The notes below the pieces were generated by a model. It was not told where the DNA came from and made no database searches. It worked only from the letters and a program-made list of their open reading frames with translations. Both the position numbers and the translations under genes were made by a program. Below, piece after piece: positions 18,301-27,149 of a stretch of DNA of 64,000 nt. The DNA comes from Enterococcus innesii (lineage in GTDB: Bacteria > Bacillota > Bacilli > Lactobacillales > Enterococcaceae), in the NCBI GenBank assembly GCA_018982785.1, contig JAHHEN010000006.1:248001-312000 (forward strand), written 5' to 3'. How positions within the stretch are numbered: position 1 is the stretch's first letter; each line of letters starts with the position of its first letter.

Positions 18301-20233
18301 CATAATGGATCATTCGCTTGACTTCTTTGGTTTCCGTAGATTCGATCATATTTGGCGAATAAGTGACAGTCACTTCACGATCTTCTGATTCTGCAGTCAG
18401 ACCTGTGACTTTAACAACCGTTTTTTTGTCCGCATTGTATTTGTCAATTTCTGGACTTAACACTTCGTCAAAGGTCGTATCATCATCTTTGGCTTGCCAT
18501 TCACCACAAGTTTTGTCACCTGTTGCTTCATTCGTTGTCACTGTGCGTGTAAAGGTAACCGTATCTACTTTGTCTGGCACTGCTTCTTTGCCGTCTTCGT
18601 ACACATAATGGATCATTCGCTTGACTTCTTTGGTTTCCGTAGATTCAACTATCTTTGGCGAGTACATGACAAATTCTTCAATATCTTCTGAATCGGCCTT
18701 TACATCCATGACCTCATCAATAAATTCCCTATCTGTAAAGTAGTCGTCTATTTCTGGACTCTTGACTAAGTCAAAGGTTGTATCATCATCTCTTGCTTGC
18801 CATTCACCAAGCGTTTCTTCGCCAGTGGCTAGGTTCGTTATCACTTCTCGAATAAATTCGACTGTATCCACATGGTCTGGGGCAGCTTCCATACCGTCTT
18901 CATGCAAATAGTGAATGATTCGTGCAACAATTTTTCTTTCTTCCCTGGTTTCTATCAAGGGACTGTAGATATACGTGACCGTTTGCGGAATATTGCTAAA
19001 AATAATTTTTTCTTCCCCTTGTACTTCCTTCAATGTATAGTTAGGAATATCTTCAGGAACAACTTCAATTGAATCGCCAATATTTCCACCAGTCAGTACA
19101 TTCGGAGGCAATAATTCCTGACCATCTTCATCTAAGTAATTGATAGTGACTGGTGCGCCTTCAATAAACCGAGGCTGCCACACATAGGTGTCCGCCATCG
19201 TTGCTCCATCATAGGTCAACACTAGCTCCTGTGACTTCAATATATTTTCACCATATGGCGCTTCGACGGTACCAGTCCCAACATTTTGCCAATAGCCGGT
19301 ATAGTAACTGGAATGAAAACCATACATTCCACTAGGGTCAACTAAGTTCACTGGATAGGGATTGCTTGACCAATTGTTCCATCCTACAAAACTAAAATTT
19401 GGTCCTAACTTCAATTCCTTTAAGTACCAAACATTGGCTAAAAATTGGTTCATCCCAGCTCCTAAAGAACTTATTACACCACTGCTATCAAAGTTCGACA
19501 AATCTAGCGTTGTTCCTCGAAAGCCATAAAACATACTATTCATTGTCGTTGCTTGACTCGTATCAAGGTAAGTCAGCCCAACAATCTCATCCAATTCTGA
19601 TGGAACTTTTCCATAATGAGAGGTGCTCTCAAACAGACCAGGCACATTTGCTGGCAGAATAACTGGTGCAGTGAGAACAACTTTTTTGATGACCATGTTT
19701 TTGAGAGAATCATCTAATGGGATCACTTGATCCACGGTGGTAGACAGTGTGCCTGCGCCTACAGTTAACACACCTTCGATATCTAATGTTGCTGGCGCCG
19801 TCCCCCAATTGCCTGACCAAAGGAAATTGTCTGATTCCGCTGCTTTTATTTTCAACTCCTCATCAGATGTTGTACCACTCTCAGTTACTTCTGCCTCAGT
19901 GGATTGTTCTACTATTTGCTCTGCGGATGATTCTGATTGAGAATCATTTGCTGGTGATGATTCCGCTAACGCTTGTTCTTCTGCGCTTTTTTCTATTTGT
20001 GTTTCTGAATCAACGGTTTCTTCGACTACTGCTTGCTCGGCTGTGACTGATTGTTGTTCAGGTACTAATTCGTTAGTACTTAGTGTCGTTTCTTCTGTCG
20101 GTGATGTATTGATCGTTTCCGCTGCTGCCGGAATACTGACAAATACTTGGGTAATCAAGGGACTGCCTAATATAAAAACAGAAGAGCTGACCAAAATACG
20201 TGATAAAAGCTCTCTCTTCACGGGTATCATCAT
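15356..20233 (-). CDS. Giant LPXTG surface protein with 11 Mub-like repeats
   Basis: Cell-wall protein of 1625 residues. Signal peptide 1-38 (ending SIPAAAET), a Ser/Glu/Thr-rich region to ~130, a BspA-type domain at ~210-260 (YLDTSQATTMNSMFYGF, LDLSNFDSS), a MucBP-like domain at ~358-425 (VTINYLDEDGQELLPP), then eleven 101-residue repeats (~430-1541) with IHYVYEDGKEAAPDKVDTVT and GEWQAKDDDTTFDEV cores, a Pro/Thr spacer, LPKTG at 1589-1593, a hydrophobic helix and RQKRK. The layout matches mucus- or host-binding proteins of lactic acid bacteria. The frame is intact, which is notable in this window. Two ATGs (20233 and 20230) follow AAGGA. The second Mga-like regulator at 21914 may control it. 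Confidence 0.9.
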   Translation of the reverse strand: MMIPVKRELLSRILVSSSVFILGSPLITQVFVSIPAAAETINTSPTEETTLSTNELVPEQQSVTAEQAVVEETVDSETQIEKSAEEQALAESSPANDSQSESSAEQIVEQSTEAEVTESGTTSDEELKIKAAESDNFLWSGNWGTAPATLDIEGVLTVGAGTLSTTVDQVIPLDDSLKNMVIKKVVLTAPVILPANVPGLFESTSHYGKVPSELDEIVGLTYLDTSQATTMNSMFYGFRGTTLDLSNFDSSGVISSLGAGMNQFLANVWYLKELKLGPNFSFVGWNNWSSNPYPVNLVDPSGMYGFHSSYYTGYWQNVGTGTVEAPYGENILKSQELVLTYDGATMADTYVWQPRFIEGAPVTINYLDEDGQELLPPNVLTGGNIGDSIEVVPEDIPNYTLKEVQGEEKIIFSNIPQTVTYIYSPLIETREERKIVARIIHYLHEDGMEAAPDHVDTVEFIREVITNLATGEETLGEWQARDDDTTFDLVKSPEIDDYFTDREFIDEVMDVKADSEDIEEFVMYSPKIVESTETKEVKRMIHYVYEDGKEAVPDKVDTVTFTRTVTTNEATGDKTCGEWQAKDDDTTFDEVLSPEIDKYNADKKTVVKVTGLTAESEDREVTVTYSPNMIESTETKEVKRMIHYVYEDGKEAAPDKVDTVTYTRTVTTNEATEENTYGEWQAKDDDTTFDEVLSPEIDKYNADQKRVDKVTGLTAESEDREVTVTYSPNMIESTETKEVNQTIHYVYEDGKEAAPDKVDTVTFTRTVTTNEATGDKTFGQWQAKNDDTTFDEVKSPKIENYAPDKVSVEEVLGVNEDDKDSEITVTYAAKMETKIETKTIRIVVHYNYENGDSAAEDHTDEVTFTRTVTTNLATNQTTYSEWQAKGDDTTFDEVKSPEIKNYHANKTSIDKVTGLTAESEDLEVTVTYSPNMIESTETKEVKQTIHYVYEDGKEAAPDNVDTVTFTRKVTTNEATGDKTFGEWQAKENDTTFDEVKSPEIKNYHADKTSIDKVTGLTADTKDREVTVTYSPNITESTETKEVKQTIHYMYEDGKEAAPDKVDTVTFTRTVTTNEATGDKTFGQWQAKNDDTTFDEEKSPEIKNYHADKATVEEVTGLTEKSEDREVTVNYSPNMTKSTETKEVKQTIHYVYEDGKEAVPDKVDTVTFTRTVTTNEATGDKTYGEWQAKDDDTTFDEVKSPEIKNYRADKAKVEEVTGLTEKSEDREVTVNYSPNMTKSTETKEVKQTIHYVYEDGKEAAPDKVDTVTFTRTVTTNEATGDKTYGEWQAKDNDTTLNEVKSPMIKNYTVDKETIEAVTGVAVDNQDIEVTVMYMPKMQTATETKEVKQTIHYVYDNGSKAADDHTDKVTFTREITKNLATGVVTYGEWKAKDNDTTFAEVSSPMIEYCTPDNELIKAVTNIQPDVKDTELTVTYKANTETKEESNEVSRTIHYVYEDGSKAAESYTETLTYTRNETTNLLTGEIVYSDWAAANDDTTFDEVKSKQIEGYTADLTTVKEQTGMTAEDEDTELIVTYTKNTTDEVDPTDPSKESSNTPNDQTKPEDETPSIGEKTTTKVQETTKTATSEKILPKTGEEANPFILYAGVTMAVSSLLAFFLRRLRQKRK
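15611..18946 (-). repeat. Eleven tandem 303-bp repeats in the giant surface protein
   Basis: Eleven units of exactly 101 codons. Middle units (2-3 and 6-9 counted from the N-terminus) are closely similar, with TETKEVKQTIHYVYEDGK at their start, while units 1, 4, 5, 10 and 11 are more divergent. The pattern suggests expansion from the middle and makes length variation between strains likely. Confidence 0.93.
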
Positions 20234-20285
20234 TTTTTCCTTCTTTCAGTTTAAGTAAATGAAATCAACGACACTCTTTCCAATT

Positions 20286-20332
20286 AAAAAAAAGCTGCCC
20301 TTTGACAACTCCGTCTTACAGCTATGTAATGC
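20286..20332 (-). promoter_or_regulatory. Terminator-like hairpin in the leader of the giant surface protein gene
   Basis: On the minus strand AGCTG pairs with CAGCT, with GAC/GTC pairing inside, directly followed by eight T. It lies 53 bases before the start codon, so it would act as an attenuator or insulate the gene from upstream transcription. The stem is short. Confidence 0.4.
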
Positions 20333-20620
20333 GTTCGTAGTCTCATTCCTTATGATTGCATTATTGCATGGTTTTCAAGTGCGGACACGACAACAATCGT
20401 CACGAAAAAGACAAAATAAGTCCTATTTTATAAAGCGAAAATAAAAGAATATAAATACATCTGTTTCTGAAAGCATTGATAAAATAAAAAAATATCACAT
20501 AATTTGTTACCTAAAATTGATGTGCACCATTTTTATAAACTATTTGGGTACCTAATGAAAAAACTTTGAAACAATCGAACACTCCAATTATTTCTAAGAA
20601 AAAGATGGTTACAGAGGGTT

Positions 20621-20655
20621 AAAAAAGGAGACTGGATATTCAGCCTCCTTTTTAT
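20621..20655. terminator. Terminator after ridA
   Basis: AAAAAGGAG and CTCCTTTTT arms with an inner CTG/CAG pairing. It can act in both directions and lies about 110 bases downstream of the RidA stop. Confidence 0.75.
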
Positions 20656-20763
20656 TACTCCTTTTTATAGGAACAGCCAAAAATCCCTGTTCTTTCAAGT
20701 TCTCCTGCGATTAAGGGTGAAAAACTAAACCGAATTTTGAATCCTACATGCTTCCCAGACATG

Positions 20764-21114
20764 TTATCCTTTGAAAGCAATGGCGTCGATTTGAAAAAGG
20801 ATCCCTACCTCACCCGAATGAGCAAATGCTGTCTGAATCGATTTTCTCACCGGAAATTTTCTATGGAATTTTTCTTTCAGAATCTTTTCCATAATCGGGA
20901 TATCAAAAACATCTTTAAAAAGTACATCCATTTTGACTACATCTGTTAATGACAAATCCACTAATTTCAAGCGTTCTTCCAATTGATCCAGTGCTCCTAC
21001 AATCTGTTGTTCGATAGACTGTCCGATATTCACACAGTAGCCAACAAAAACAAAATTCCCTGCTTCGATCACGCCTGAAAGTGCCCAATCCTCATTGATA
21101 TCATATCGTTTCAT
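20764..21114 (-). CDS. RidA/YjgF family protein
   Basis: 116-residue protein of the Rid family; members such as RidA hydrolyse reactive enamine/imine intermediates from amino-acid metabolism, while others have unknown roles. Seen: NIGQSIEQQIVGALDQLEERL followed by the trimer-fold segment SLTDVVKMDVLFKD and the C-terminal FPVRKSIQTAFAHSGEVGILFQIDAIAF. The active-site Arg position appears as PVRKS. AAAGGAGAA precedes the ATG. It stands alone between two surface-protein-related loci, so the context gives no clue. Confidence 0.8.
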   Translation of the reverse strand: MKRYDINEDWALSGVIEAGNFVFVGYCVNIGQSIEQQIVGALDQLEERLKLVDLSLTDVVKMDVLFKDVFDIPIMEKILKEKFHRKFPVRKSIQTAFAHSGEVGILFQIDAIAFKG

Positions 21115-21228
21115 TCGCTTCTCCTTTATATTTCTTTTTGTAATAGACGCTGTCTAATACTTGCCTTGTTCTATTCTTGACCTTGTATGACTTCAATCGT
21201 CAACCATGGCATACCAACTGATGAATTC

Positions 21229-21609
21229 CTAATCCACCGAAAAATGCAAAGAGTGCGGGGTTGGGGCGGTCAAAGTCAGCCCACATCTTTCTTTAAAGTA
21301 AGTCTTGCTGTCTTCGTTTGCCACTTGCAAGATTTCCGCTTCAGTAAAAGGCACAACATTATCACTTCCCCGCAGCTCAATACACTCCAAAATAATCAAA
21401 ATTTCTGCTTCAAGCGTATTGATTCTTGCAAACTGTTCGAAAAAATTTTCTTGATTGACTTCTTGAATTGCTCTGCGAACTTCTAAACAATTTTTTTGAA
21501 TCTTTTCTTTGAGTTTTAAATACCCATACTTACTGAAAATTCGTTCAGATTCCTCAATATAAAAGTTCAAATATTCTTGCAATGTGTGGATCTTAAATGG
21601 TTCCTCCAT
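21229..21609 (-). CDS. Small conserved protein of unknown function (paralogue of 33862-34245)
   Basis: 126 residues from the ATG at 21609, which has a perfect AAAGGAGG upstream. Predicted to be soluble and mostly helical. The C-terminal half reads LEAEILIILECIELRG, then FTEAEILQVANEDSKTYFKE, which lines up with AQIQILLELFENSR and MDEHEIICMIKNDKKSYYRE in the protein at 33862. The two are probably distant paralogues. The family is unknown to me. It lies downstream of the second Mga-like regulator, separated by a terminator. Confidence 0.65.
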   Translation of the reverse strand: MEEPFKIHTLQEYLNFYIEESERIFSKYGYLKLKEKIQKNCLEVRRAIQEVNQENFFEQFARINTLEAEILIILECIELRGSDNVVPFTEAEILQVANEDSKTYFKERCGLTLTAPTPHSLHFSVD

Positions 21610-21843
21610 CGTAAGCACCTCCTTTATTTTAGCTGTTGATTCTTATGTAAAAGGAATTGTTCTAGCATTGTATGTCTGTATTATCACACGGTTTTTAGCT
21701 GGAAACGCGTCAATATGTGACTGATTAAATACAAAATACGTCCTGTTATATACAGCTAATTGATTTACCTCCAAACTTCGTTGGCATTCAAGAGAACCTG
21801 AAACACTCCTGTTCAACGAATTTATATCCTCTGGGTATAAAGA

Positions 21844-21884
21844 AAAACAGTCAATACTCTCAGATTTGAGAATACTGACTGTTT
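21844..21884 (-). terminator. Terminator of the second Mga-like regulator
   Basis: On the minus strand AAACAGTCAGTATTCTCA pairs with TGAGAGTATTGACTGTTT with one mismatch, followed by a T-rich stretch, 30 bases after the regulator's stop codon. Confidence 0.85.
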
Positions 21885-21913
21885 GCTGAAACTTGGATAA
21901 ATCAATCACTTTT

Positions 21914-23401
21914 TTATTTTTGATTGGACCTATTCTGAAATGTTTCCACCGCCTCAATTAGTTCTAGCCAACGATCGCCAGTTGGAAAGCTATTCCATTT
22001 AAAAAATTGGACGTTCGGATTTTGATCAAGAAAGGCTTGCCGATCGACTGGATAATCGGTCACAACAAAATCTGGTTTCTCAGAAACGAAAGATAGGGTA
22101 TAGCCAAACCAGCGTTTCAACCGTTCTTTTTGCCTGATTTCTTGGATTTTTCCGAATTTTGATTCATGAAAAATCCGCACGGTCGATCGATCGATCTTTG
22201 CTACAATTGAAAGAAGCATGCTGTATTGAAATAACAAGCGATTATTGCCAGCGTACATACTAGCAAAGAGTGGTGTTTGTTGGGTAAGGGTTTGATACAG
22301 CTCCTGAACAAGTGGAAAAATCTTTGGAAACACTCTGCGATAGTCCTTATCCGTTGTCGTTTTTCCAAAAGCATCGATTTTGTTTTTCGATGGAAAAACA
22401 ACAGAAACAGAATGAATGTACAAAGCATTAATAAGAAGATAGTCAGTCTCACCTTCTGGTACAAGAAAGATCTTCTGAGCAGTTTCCGCAAATAATCTTG
22501 CTGTTGCTAGTGCTTGTTCTGAGAAATGATCGTCAATTGATGGATGGCTAGGAATCTCTTCAGGTAAATACGTCGTCATTACAGAGAACATGTAATATAA
22601 GAAAAGAAATTCTGCTTCTGGAACGTCATTTAGAATCAAGTTATCTCTTAACAATGGTTTAATAAGCTCTTCTTTGAATTGTTCAAAGGAAATCGTGAGA
22701 TGGACCATTTCCTTCATCTCCTGAGGAATCTCATTCACAGGAAACCCTCTTTTTAAACGATAAAGACTTATCGCAAGCAGCTGAACAAATTTTTCCTGAT
22801 CAATACCGCGATAGCAGCTGGGGTAACTCGTTAACTTGTCCTTAAAGGAACGAATGCTCTGTTTCGACAATCCGAAATGACGGACATTTGTTGCATCATA
22901 GATCTGCCAATACATAATATGGAAAAAATGACGAATGCGGTATTCTTTTCCCACGAATAGTGGCTTCCTTTTTAAGTTAAGTTTGATTTGGTAATTTTCT
23001 AAAATACTCTCAATTTCCTTGAGTTTTCTTTGAACGGTGCGATTACTGACATAGTGTTGTTGGGCGGTTTCTTCTAAGGACACATATTTATCACTAAAGA
23101 GTCTGTCTATAATTTGAAATGGCATACTCTCTGAGAGCATGACCGAATAGAGCTTGGATAATAAAAAATTAGGAGCAAAATAAAGCACCAACTCCCTCCC
23201 CTCATGCATATCGATCTCAAAAAAAGGATAGGAGTTTTGTAAGTCTCTGGCCCGCTCAAAAACTAGCGCTATTCTTCTTTTTGACAGATTTACTTTGTCA
23301 GCAAGGTCACTCAATCGTTCACGATCAATCGCCTGTTCAAAAAAATACGCAAATAGTTCATAGACATCTTGGTCTAATTTAGTTAAAAGAAACTTATACA
23401 T
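21914..23401 (-). CDS. Mga-like transcriptional regulator (second of three)
   Basis: 495 residues from ATG 23401, preceded by AAGAGG. The N-terminus has a winged-helix part (LSDLADKVNLSKRRIALVF) and a second helix-turn-helix at ~115-140 (VSLEETAQQHYVSNRTVQRKLKEIESIL), as in Mga, RofA and AtxA-type proteins, followed by helical PRD-like regions and a C-terminal part resembling EIIB (PDFVVTDYPVDRQAF). The family controls surface and virulence genes in streptococci and enterococci. The giant LPXTG gene 1.7 kb downstream is the best candidate target. The frame is intact. Confidence 0.8.
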   Translation of the reverse strand: MYKFLLTKLDQDVYELFAYFFEQAIDRERLSDLADKVNLSKRRIALVFERARDLQNSYPFFEIDMHEGRELVLYFAPNFLLSKLYSVMLSESMPFQIIDRLFSDKYVSLEETAQQHYVSNRTVQRKLKEIESILENYQIKLNLKRKPLFVGKEYRIRHFFHIMYWQIYDATNVRHFGLSKQSIRSFKDKLTSYPSCYRGIDQEKFVQLLAISLYRLKRGFPVNEIPQEMKEMVHLTISFEQFKEELIKPLLRDNLILNDVPEAEFLFLYYMFSVMTTYLPEEIPSHPSIDDHFSEQALATARLFAETAQKIFLVPEGETDYLLINALYIHSVSVVFPSKNKIDAFGKTTTDKDYRRVFPKIFPLVQELYQTLTQQTPLFASMYAGNNRLLFQYSMLLSIVAKIDRSTVRIFHESKFGKIQEIRQKERLKRWFGYTLSFVSEKPDFVVTDYPVDRQAFLDQNPNVQFFKWNSFPTGDRWLELIEAVETFQNRSNQK

Positions 23402-23692
23402 AGCAATACCTCTTAACTTTATTTTTAAGGTAATTATACTCTTTTAAACATGTATTTTCATTTAGTAGGTATTAATTCTCGTATCAGTGGTGAATGAGTA
23501 CGTCAAGTTCCAACAAAAAGAATTGAAAAGAATAATCTGTCAGTTGAGTTACTCATTTTTACTCCTTGTATGAACCCCATCAGTTTTATAATTGTTCAAC
23601 AAGAGCTGATACTATGAGATTTCAAAAAAAAAAGACACATAAAATGCATCTCTTTAACGGCCATTTTGTAAGCTCATCCTATTTTTAGATTT

Positions 23693-24168
23693 TTACTTGT
23701 TGCCCCGATACTCGATCGTCAATCCTTTTAAAAAGTTGCGGGCATATTTGTCTAAGCATGGTTTGTAATTGCGATGGCCTTCTTTGCGTAAAATGGCGCC
23801 TAGTTCACCTTTTGAAACTGTAACTCCAGCCTGCTGGAAAATGTCCAGCATTTCATCCGTGGTGAGGGAAAGGGCAATTTTTATTTTCTTCAACATCAAA
23901 TTATTCACATTGCCATTGTTTAGCTCTAAGACAGGTTCTGCAGCATCTGGCTTTGTTCCTCGTTGCGAGCGAATCAAACCATTTAAGAAACGCTCAAAGG
24001 CTTCATTGGTACACTCAATCTCGTAGGTCTCAGGATCTTTTTCTTCAATAATTGTCTTACTTCTTCTTTTGTGAAAGAAGCGCCGCCAAGTTCAAAAATT
24101 TTCACCATGTCGGTATCCTTGATATCCAAAGCATAGCGTAAACGCGTTAAGCGATCATTGTGATTCAT
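23693..24168 (-). CDS. yehS: YehS-like DUF1456 protein, frame broken at 24038-24042
   Basis: 158 residues when one base is restored, with two DUF1456 repeats: MNHNDRLTRLRYALDIKDTDMVKIFELGG at the start and LMLKKIKIALSLTTDEMLDIFQQAGV in the second half. Function is not established for this family. As read, the frame ends at 23983 after KKKILRPTR; adding one A to the five-A run in GAAAAAGATCC restores KKKDPETYEIECTNEAFERF and continues to 23693. The start at 24168 fits the family's usual N-terminus; a longer frame upstream is out-of-family sequence. Divergent from the DUF305 gene. Confidence 0.8.
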
Positions 24169-24426
24169 TCTATACACCATCCATTTCTTAGGTTGATTAT
24201 AACAAATAAACCTAGACGAGTAATCCTGTTTTCGCTTTTTTACTTTGAGAATCCATTGTTTTCGTTCAGATGTATATCGCTTCTCTCCTTCCACTTCCTC
24301 CGCTATACTTGATTTAGGGAGTAAAATTCTTCTAACAGAACAATAAACGAAAAAAAGCATCAGTTACGATGATGTTTTGGATTGCTTTATTGTTTTTATT
24401 TTGTATACAAAAAGGAGAGGAAAGAA

Positions 24427-24876
24427 ATGAAGAAATACGGGAAATTTTTGGTGATGATCGGGGTATCGACGGTGATTATGTTTTGTATGATGTATTTCAA
24501 TGTCTATGCCCTTGATCATATCTTTTTCAGCCAAACCCGCCTATTTATGGCACTGATGATGGGCGCGATGATGGCGATCATCATGCTGTTATTTATGTGG
24601 AAGATGTATGACAACAAGAAAATGAATATCGGCATTCTAGTTGTCAGTGTTGTACTCTTTTTTGGTTCACTGTTTATGGTCAGAAGCCAAACTGCCGTGG
24701 GAGATATAGCATGGATGAAAGCCATGATTCCCCATCATTCGATTGCGATTCTAACGAGTAAAAATGCCGATTTGTCTGATCCAAGAGTAAAAGAACTTGC
24801 AGAAAAAATCATTGACGCACAGGAAAAAGAAATCAAGGAAATGAAAGAATTGATCGAAGAGTTGGAAAACAAATAG
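24427..24876 (+). CDS. DUF305-domain membrane protein
   Basis: 149 residues. Three hydrophobic segments cover residues ~7-27, 37-57 and 66-86, followed by a soluble tail with WMKAMIPHHSIAILTSKNA, the histidine pair typical of DUF305, and a charged helix. The family is sometimes linked to metal binding, but the role is unknown. The ATG at 24427 follows AAAGGAGAGG. A terminator follows (24932-24968), shared with the convergent his operon. Confidence 0.8.
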   Translation: MKKYGKFLVMIGVSTVIMFCMMYFNVYALDHIFFSQTRLFMALMMGAMMAIIMLLFMWKMYDNKKMNIGILVVSVVLFFGSLFMVRSQTAVGDIAWMKAMIPHHSIAILTSKNADLSDPRVKELAEKIIDAQEKEIKEMKELIEELENK

Positions 24877-24931
24877 CCAGTTTGTGTGCTCACTCAAAGA
24901 ACCAGCAGATCAACTTTATCGCCACGGTTAC

Positions 24932-24968
24932 GAAGCCCTTCAAGCAATGGCTGAAGGGCTTCTTTTTT
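24932..24968 (+). terminator. Terminator after the DUF305 gene
   Basis: GAAGCCCTTCA pairs with TGAAGGGCTTC, nine-base loop, then six T. It can also serve the his operon arriving from the other side. Confidence 0.85.
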
Positions 24969-25007
24969 ATCATCAGTTGATTTCTTTTTATTGAAAAATC
25001 CTGACCG

Positions 25008-25639
25008 TTATTGCATCCGTTCTTGTTTGACTTTCTTGTCCACAACATGACGCTTGGCAAGCTCTTGGCGAATAGCCGCTAACTCAATCCCCATTTCTGC
25101 CATTAAAACCAATGTATGGTACGCCAAATCAGCAATCTCATAAACGGTTTCTTGGCGGTCTTCCTTCATCGCGCCAATTACGACCTCGGTTGCTTCCTCG
25201 CCGATTTTTTTAAGATTTTTTCACTGCCTTTTTCAAACAAGTAGCTGGTATAGCTGCCTTCTTGTGGCGTATCTTTACGACCTTTTATCAGCTCATACAA
25301 CGCATCGATGGTTGGAGAGGATTCTGTACCATAAAGCACTTCTGTAAAGCAGCTTTCTGTGCCTGTATGGCAAGCAGGTCCGTCTTTTTTTACTTTGGCG
25401 ACTAAGGCATCTTGATCGCAATCTGCTGTCAAAGATACTAAATGCTGGTAATTGCCGCTGGTTTCTCCTTTGCGCCATAATTCTTGGCGACTGCGGGAAT
25501 AAAAGGTCATCAATCGGTCCTTCAAGGTCAAGGTCAAACTTTCTTGGTTCATATAAGCCAAGGTCAAAACTTCATTCGTTTCCACATCCTGCACGATCAC
25601 TGGAACCAATCCTTGTTTATCAAATCGTACTTGCACCAT
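25008..25639 (-). CDS. hisIE: Phosphoribosyl-AMP cyclohydrolase / phosphoribosyl-ATP pyrophosphohydrolase, frame broken at 25205-25211
   Basis: Bifunctional histidine enzyme (steps 2 and 3), about 210 residues when one base is restored. HisI part: residues ~1-115 with [20 protein letters not shown] and CHTGTESCF, the zinc and magnesium ligand region. HisE part: [28 protein letters not shown]. As read, the frame is lost after KILKK; adding one A to the seven-A run (TTAAAAAAATCGG) gives [13 protein letters not shown] and runs to the stop at 25008. ATG 25639 follows AAGGAG. It is the last gene of the his operon. Confidence 0.9.
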
Positions 25640-25677
25640 ATTATCCACTCCTTCTATTGCCTATCAAAACGCCAACG

Positions 25678-26433
25678 CTATACGATTCGTACGGGAATAT
25701 CGACGGCCTGTAATTGTTTTTTCAGATCTGGGATTTTTACCTCGCCATAGTGAAAAATCGAGGCTGCCAACCCTGCTTCAATATTTGGCAATTGAAACAG
25801 CTCGATAAAATCGGCACTTTTGCCAGCACCACCGGATGCGACGATCGGTAATTTGGTGATTTCGCTGACAGCTTTCAGCAAGTCGAGATCAAACCCCTGC
25901 TTCACGCCATCGGTATCCATGCTGTTGATGACTAGTTCACCCGCACCTAACTGCTCGGCTTGGCGAATCCACGCCAATGCTTCTAAGCCTGTATCTTCCC
26001 GCCCCCTTTGGCAAACACATGCCAGTTCTCACCGACTCGGCGAACATCGACGGATAAAACAACGCACTGGCTGCCATAGCGTTTCGCACCTTCTGCAATC
26101 AACTCTGGTCTGCGAAGCGCCCCGAATTGACGCTGACTTTGTCGGCGCCACAGTTTAAGACTCTTTCAAAATCTGCTACTTGATTGATGCCGCCCCCACC
26201 GTCAAAGGAATAAACACTTCTGACGCTACGCGCTGCAAAATGTCCGTGAATAAGCCGCGTTCTTCTGCAGAAGCAGTAATGTCATAAAAAACCAGCTCAT
26301 CGGCGCCTTGTTCATTGTAAAAGCGCGCCAAAGTCACCGGATCATTGACATCTTTTAAGCCAGCAAAGTTGACCCCTTTCACGACTCGCCCATCTCGCAC
26401 ATCAAGGCAAGGAATGATTCGTTTGGCGATCAT
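25678..26433 (-). CDS. hisF: Imidazole glycerol phosphate synthase subunit HisF, three frame breaks
   Basis: Cyclase subunit that forms IGP and AICAR with ammonia from HisH. 252 residues when three single bases are restored, the family's normal length. Seen: [20 protein letters not shown] with catalytic Asp11, and [18 protein letters not shown] with the C-terminal catalytic Asp. Breaks are all in G runs of the coding strand: 26193-26197 ([12 protein letters not shown]), 26120-26123 ([11 protein letters not shown]) and 26002-26006 ([13 protein letters not shown]). Adding one G at each gives continuous HisF sequence. Overlaps hisA by four bases. Confidence 0.9.
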
Positions 26434-27149
26434 GACCTTTCCTCCCCTGCTGCTAAGACATCGGCCAATTGGAGACTGCCGTTATATAAGGATTTCCCGA
26501 CGATCACGCCAGAGATGCCCAACTGTTTTAATCCTTTGATATCTGCCAATGAAGCCACGCCACCAGAAGCCACGATGTCGCAATCCAATTGATTGAGTTT
26601 TTCGTATAAGGGCAGATTGATACCTTCTCCTGTACCGTCACGGGAGATTTCGGTAAAGATGATCGTTTGCGCTCCCCATTCCACCAATTGTTGGCAAAAA
26701 GTAAACGCGTCTGTTGCCGTTTTCTCGAGCCAGCCTTCCACTGCCACTTTTTCTTCCTTGGCATCGACCCCAATGGCGATCTTGTTGCCGTATTTCTTGA
26801 GCATCGCTTTTGTGAATGCTGGGTCTTTCTGAGCAATCGTGCCGAGGATCACCCGATGAACGCCTGCTGCCAAACAATGCTGGATCGTTTCTTCCTCACG
26901 GATTCCGCCGCCGACTTCGACAAACAGATTGGTCTGCTGGACGATGTTTTTTGCGACATCAAAGTAATGGAGTTTGCCGGCTTTGGCACCATCTAAGTCG
27001 ACGAGGTGTAGGTAGTTGGCACCTTCTTCTTCAAATGAACGAGCAAATGCTACTGGATCATCTCCAAACACTTCTTTTTGCTCATAGTCTCCTTGGTACA
27101 AACGGACCACTTTTTGATCTAACAGATCGATTGCTGGAAAAATTTTCAT
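26430..27149 (-). CDS. hisA: ProFAR isomerase HisA
   Basis: 1-(5-phosphoribosyl)-5-[(phosphoribosylamino)methylideneamino]imidazole-4-carboxamide isomerase, step 4 of histidine synthesis. 239 residues, intact. [21 protein letters not shown] holds the catalytic Asp8; [13 protein letters not shown] is the first phosphate-binding loop; [16 protein letters not shown] carries the second catalytic Asp; [11 protein letters not shown] the second phosphate loop. Overlaps hisH and hisF by four bases on each side. Confidence 0.95.
   Translation of the reverse strand: MKIFPAIDLLDQKVVRLYQGDYEQKEVFGDDPVAFARSFEEEGANYLHLVDLDGAKAGKLHYFDVAKNIVQQTNLFVEVGGGIREEETIQHCLAAGVHRVILGTIAQKDPAFTKAMLKKYGNKIAIGVDAKEEKVAVEGWLEKTATDAFTFCQQLVEWGAQTIIFTEISRDGTGEGINLPLYEKLNQLDCDIVASGGVASLADIKGLKQLGISGVIVGKSLYNGSLQLADVLAAGEERS

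Larger units (their letters stand above)
20234..20763. other. Upstream region of the giant surface protein gene
   Basis: About 530 bases without a gene. It holds the gene's promoter region and leader, a hairpin with eight T in that leader (20286-20332), and the RidA terminator (20621-20655). The remainder is AT-rich and I recognise nothing more in it. Confidence 0.6.

Noticed and set aside
15611..18946. CRISPR-like periodic repeats
   Set aside because: Units are 303 bp, in frame, without spacers, and encode a surface-protein domain.
21643..21957. 104-codon frame after the second Mga-like regulator, analogous in position to the small protein at 7471
   Set aside because: It spans the regulator's terminator hairpin (21844-21884), has no ribosome site and no protein-like pattern.
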